Below, piece by piece: positions 63,959 to 64,000 of a DNA stretch of 64,000 nt; the stretch's first letter is position 1, and the number at the start of each line of letters is the position of its first letter. Both the position numbers and the translations under genes were made by a program. Where the stretch lies: the NCBI GenBank assembly GCA_037074765.1, contig JBAMDO010000012.1:248001-312000 (forward strand), given 5' to 3'. The notes under the pieces are model-generated. The model searched no databases, had not been told where the DNA came from, and was given only the letters and a program-made list of their open reading frames with translations. Source of the DNA: Mansonella perstans. Its lineage: Eukaryota > Nematoda > Chromadorea > Rhabditida > Onchocercidae.

Positions 63959-64000
63959 CTTACTCTCATAGCGATTAGTATTGTAATCATAGAATATTAC

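Larger units (their letters stand above)
63200..64000. other. 3' flank of the BTB-PHR gene
   Basis: No further gene is seen before the window ends. The first part is the likely 3' UTR, followed by AT-rich DNA. Confidence 0.5.

Overview
The window is AT-rich nuclear DNA (roughly 30% GC by eye) from a nematode, most likely a filarial or related clade III parasite. That placement is inference. It rests on the base composition, small genes cut into many short exons by introns of about 60-700 bp with polypyrimidine/TTTCAG acceptors, acceptor-like AG sites just upstream of start codons (candidate spliced-leader sites), and the gene content. No bacterial, viral or intact transposon gene was recognised.

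Layout. 0.4-4.0 kb: two tandem plus-strand genes for small tryptophan-rich secreted proteins (444-2014 and 2869-3976), with diverged direct repeats in and between them. 5.1-6.3 kb: 3' part of a minus-strand single-pass membrane protein with EGF-like cysteines. 7.56-8.86 kb: a complete plus-strand Mia40/CHCHD4-like mitochondrial intermembrane-space oxidoreductase whose CPC motif reads CHC. 8.9-14.6 kb: almost gene-free. 14.6-16.2 kb and 30.9-33.0 kb: two minus-strand PRD-like, Otx-type (K50) homeobox genes that look like an old tandem duplication. Between them on the plus strand, 21.7-28.2 kb: a complete 21-exon Mediator subunit 24 gene. 28.5-28.93 kb: a GC-rich island ending in a perfect splice donor. 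33-47.8 kb: a gene desert with simple repeats. 47.9-53.5 kb: several coding-like exons, including a possible C2-domain gene whose middle I cannot resolve. 57.2-63.2 kb: a complete 14-exon BTB-BACK-PHR protein of the BTBD1/2/3/6 type.

The genes do not form a pathway. MED24 and the two homeodomain proteins act in transcription, CHCHD4 in mitochondrial protein import, and the BTB-PHR protein probably as a Cullin-3 adaptor. The long non-coding stretches beside the homeobox genes may be regulatory. Exon coordinates were derived by hand from splice consensus and reading phase. All confident gene models keep phase from start to stop, but no RNA evidence was available.
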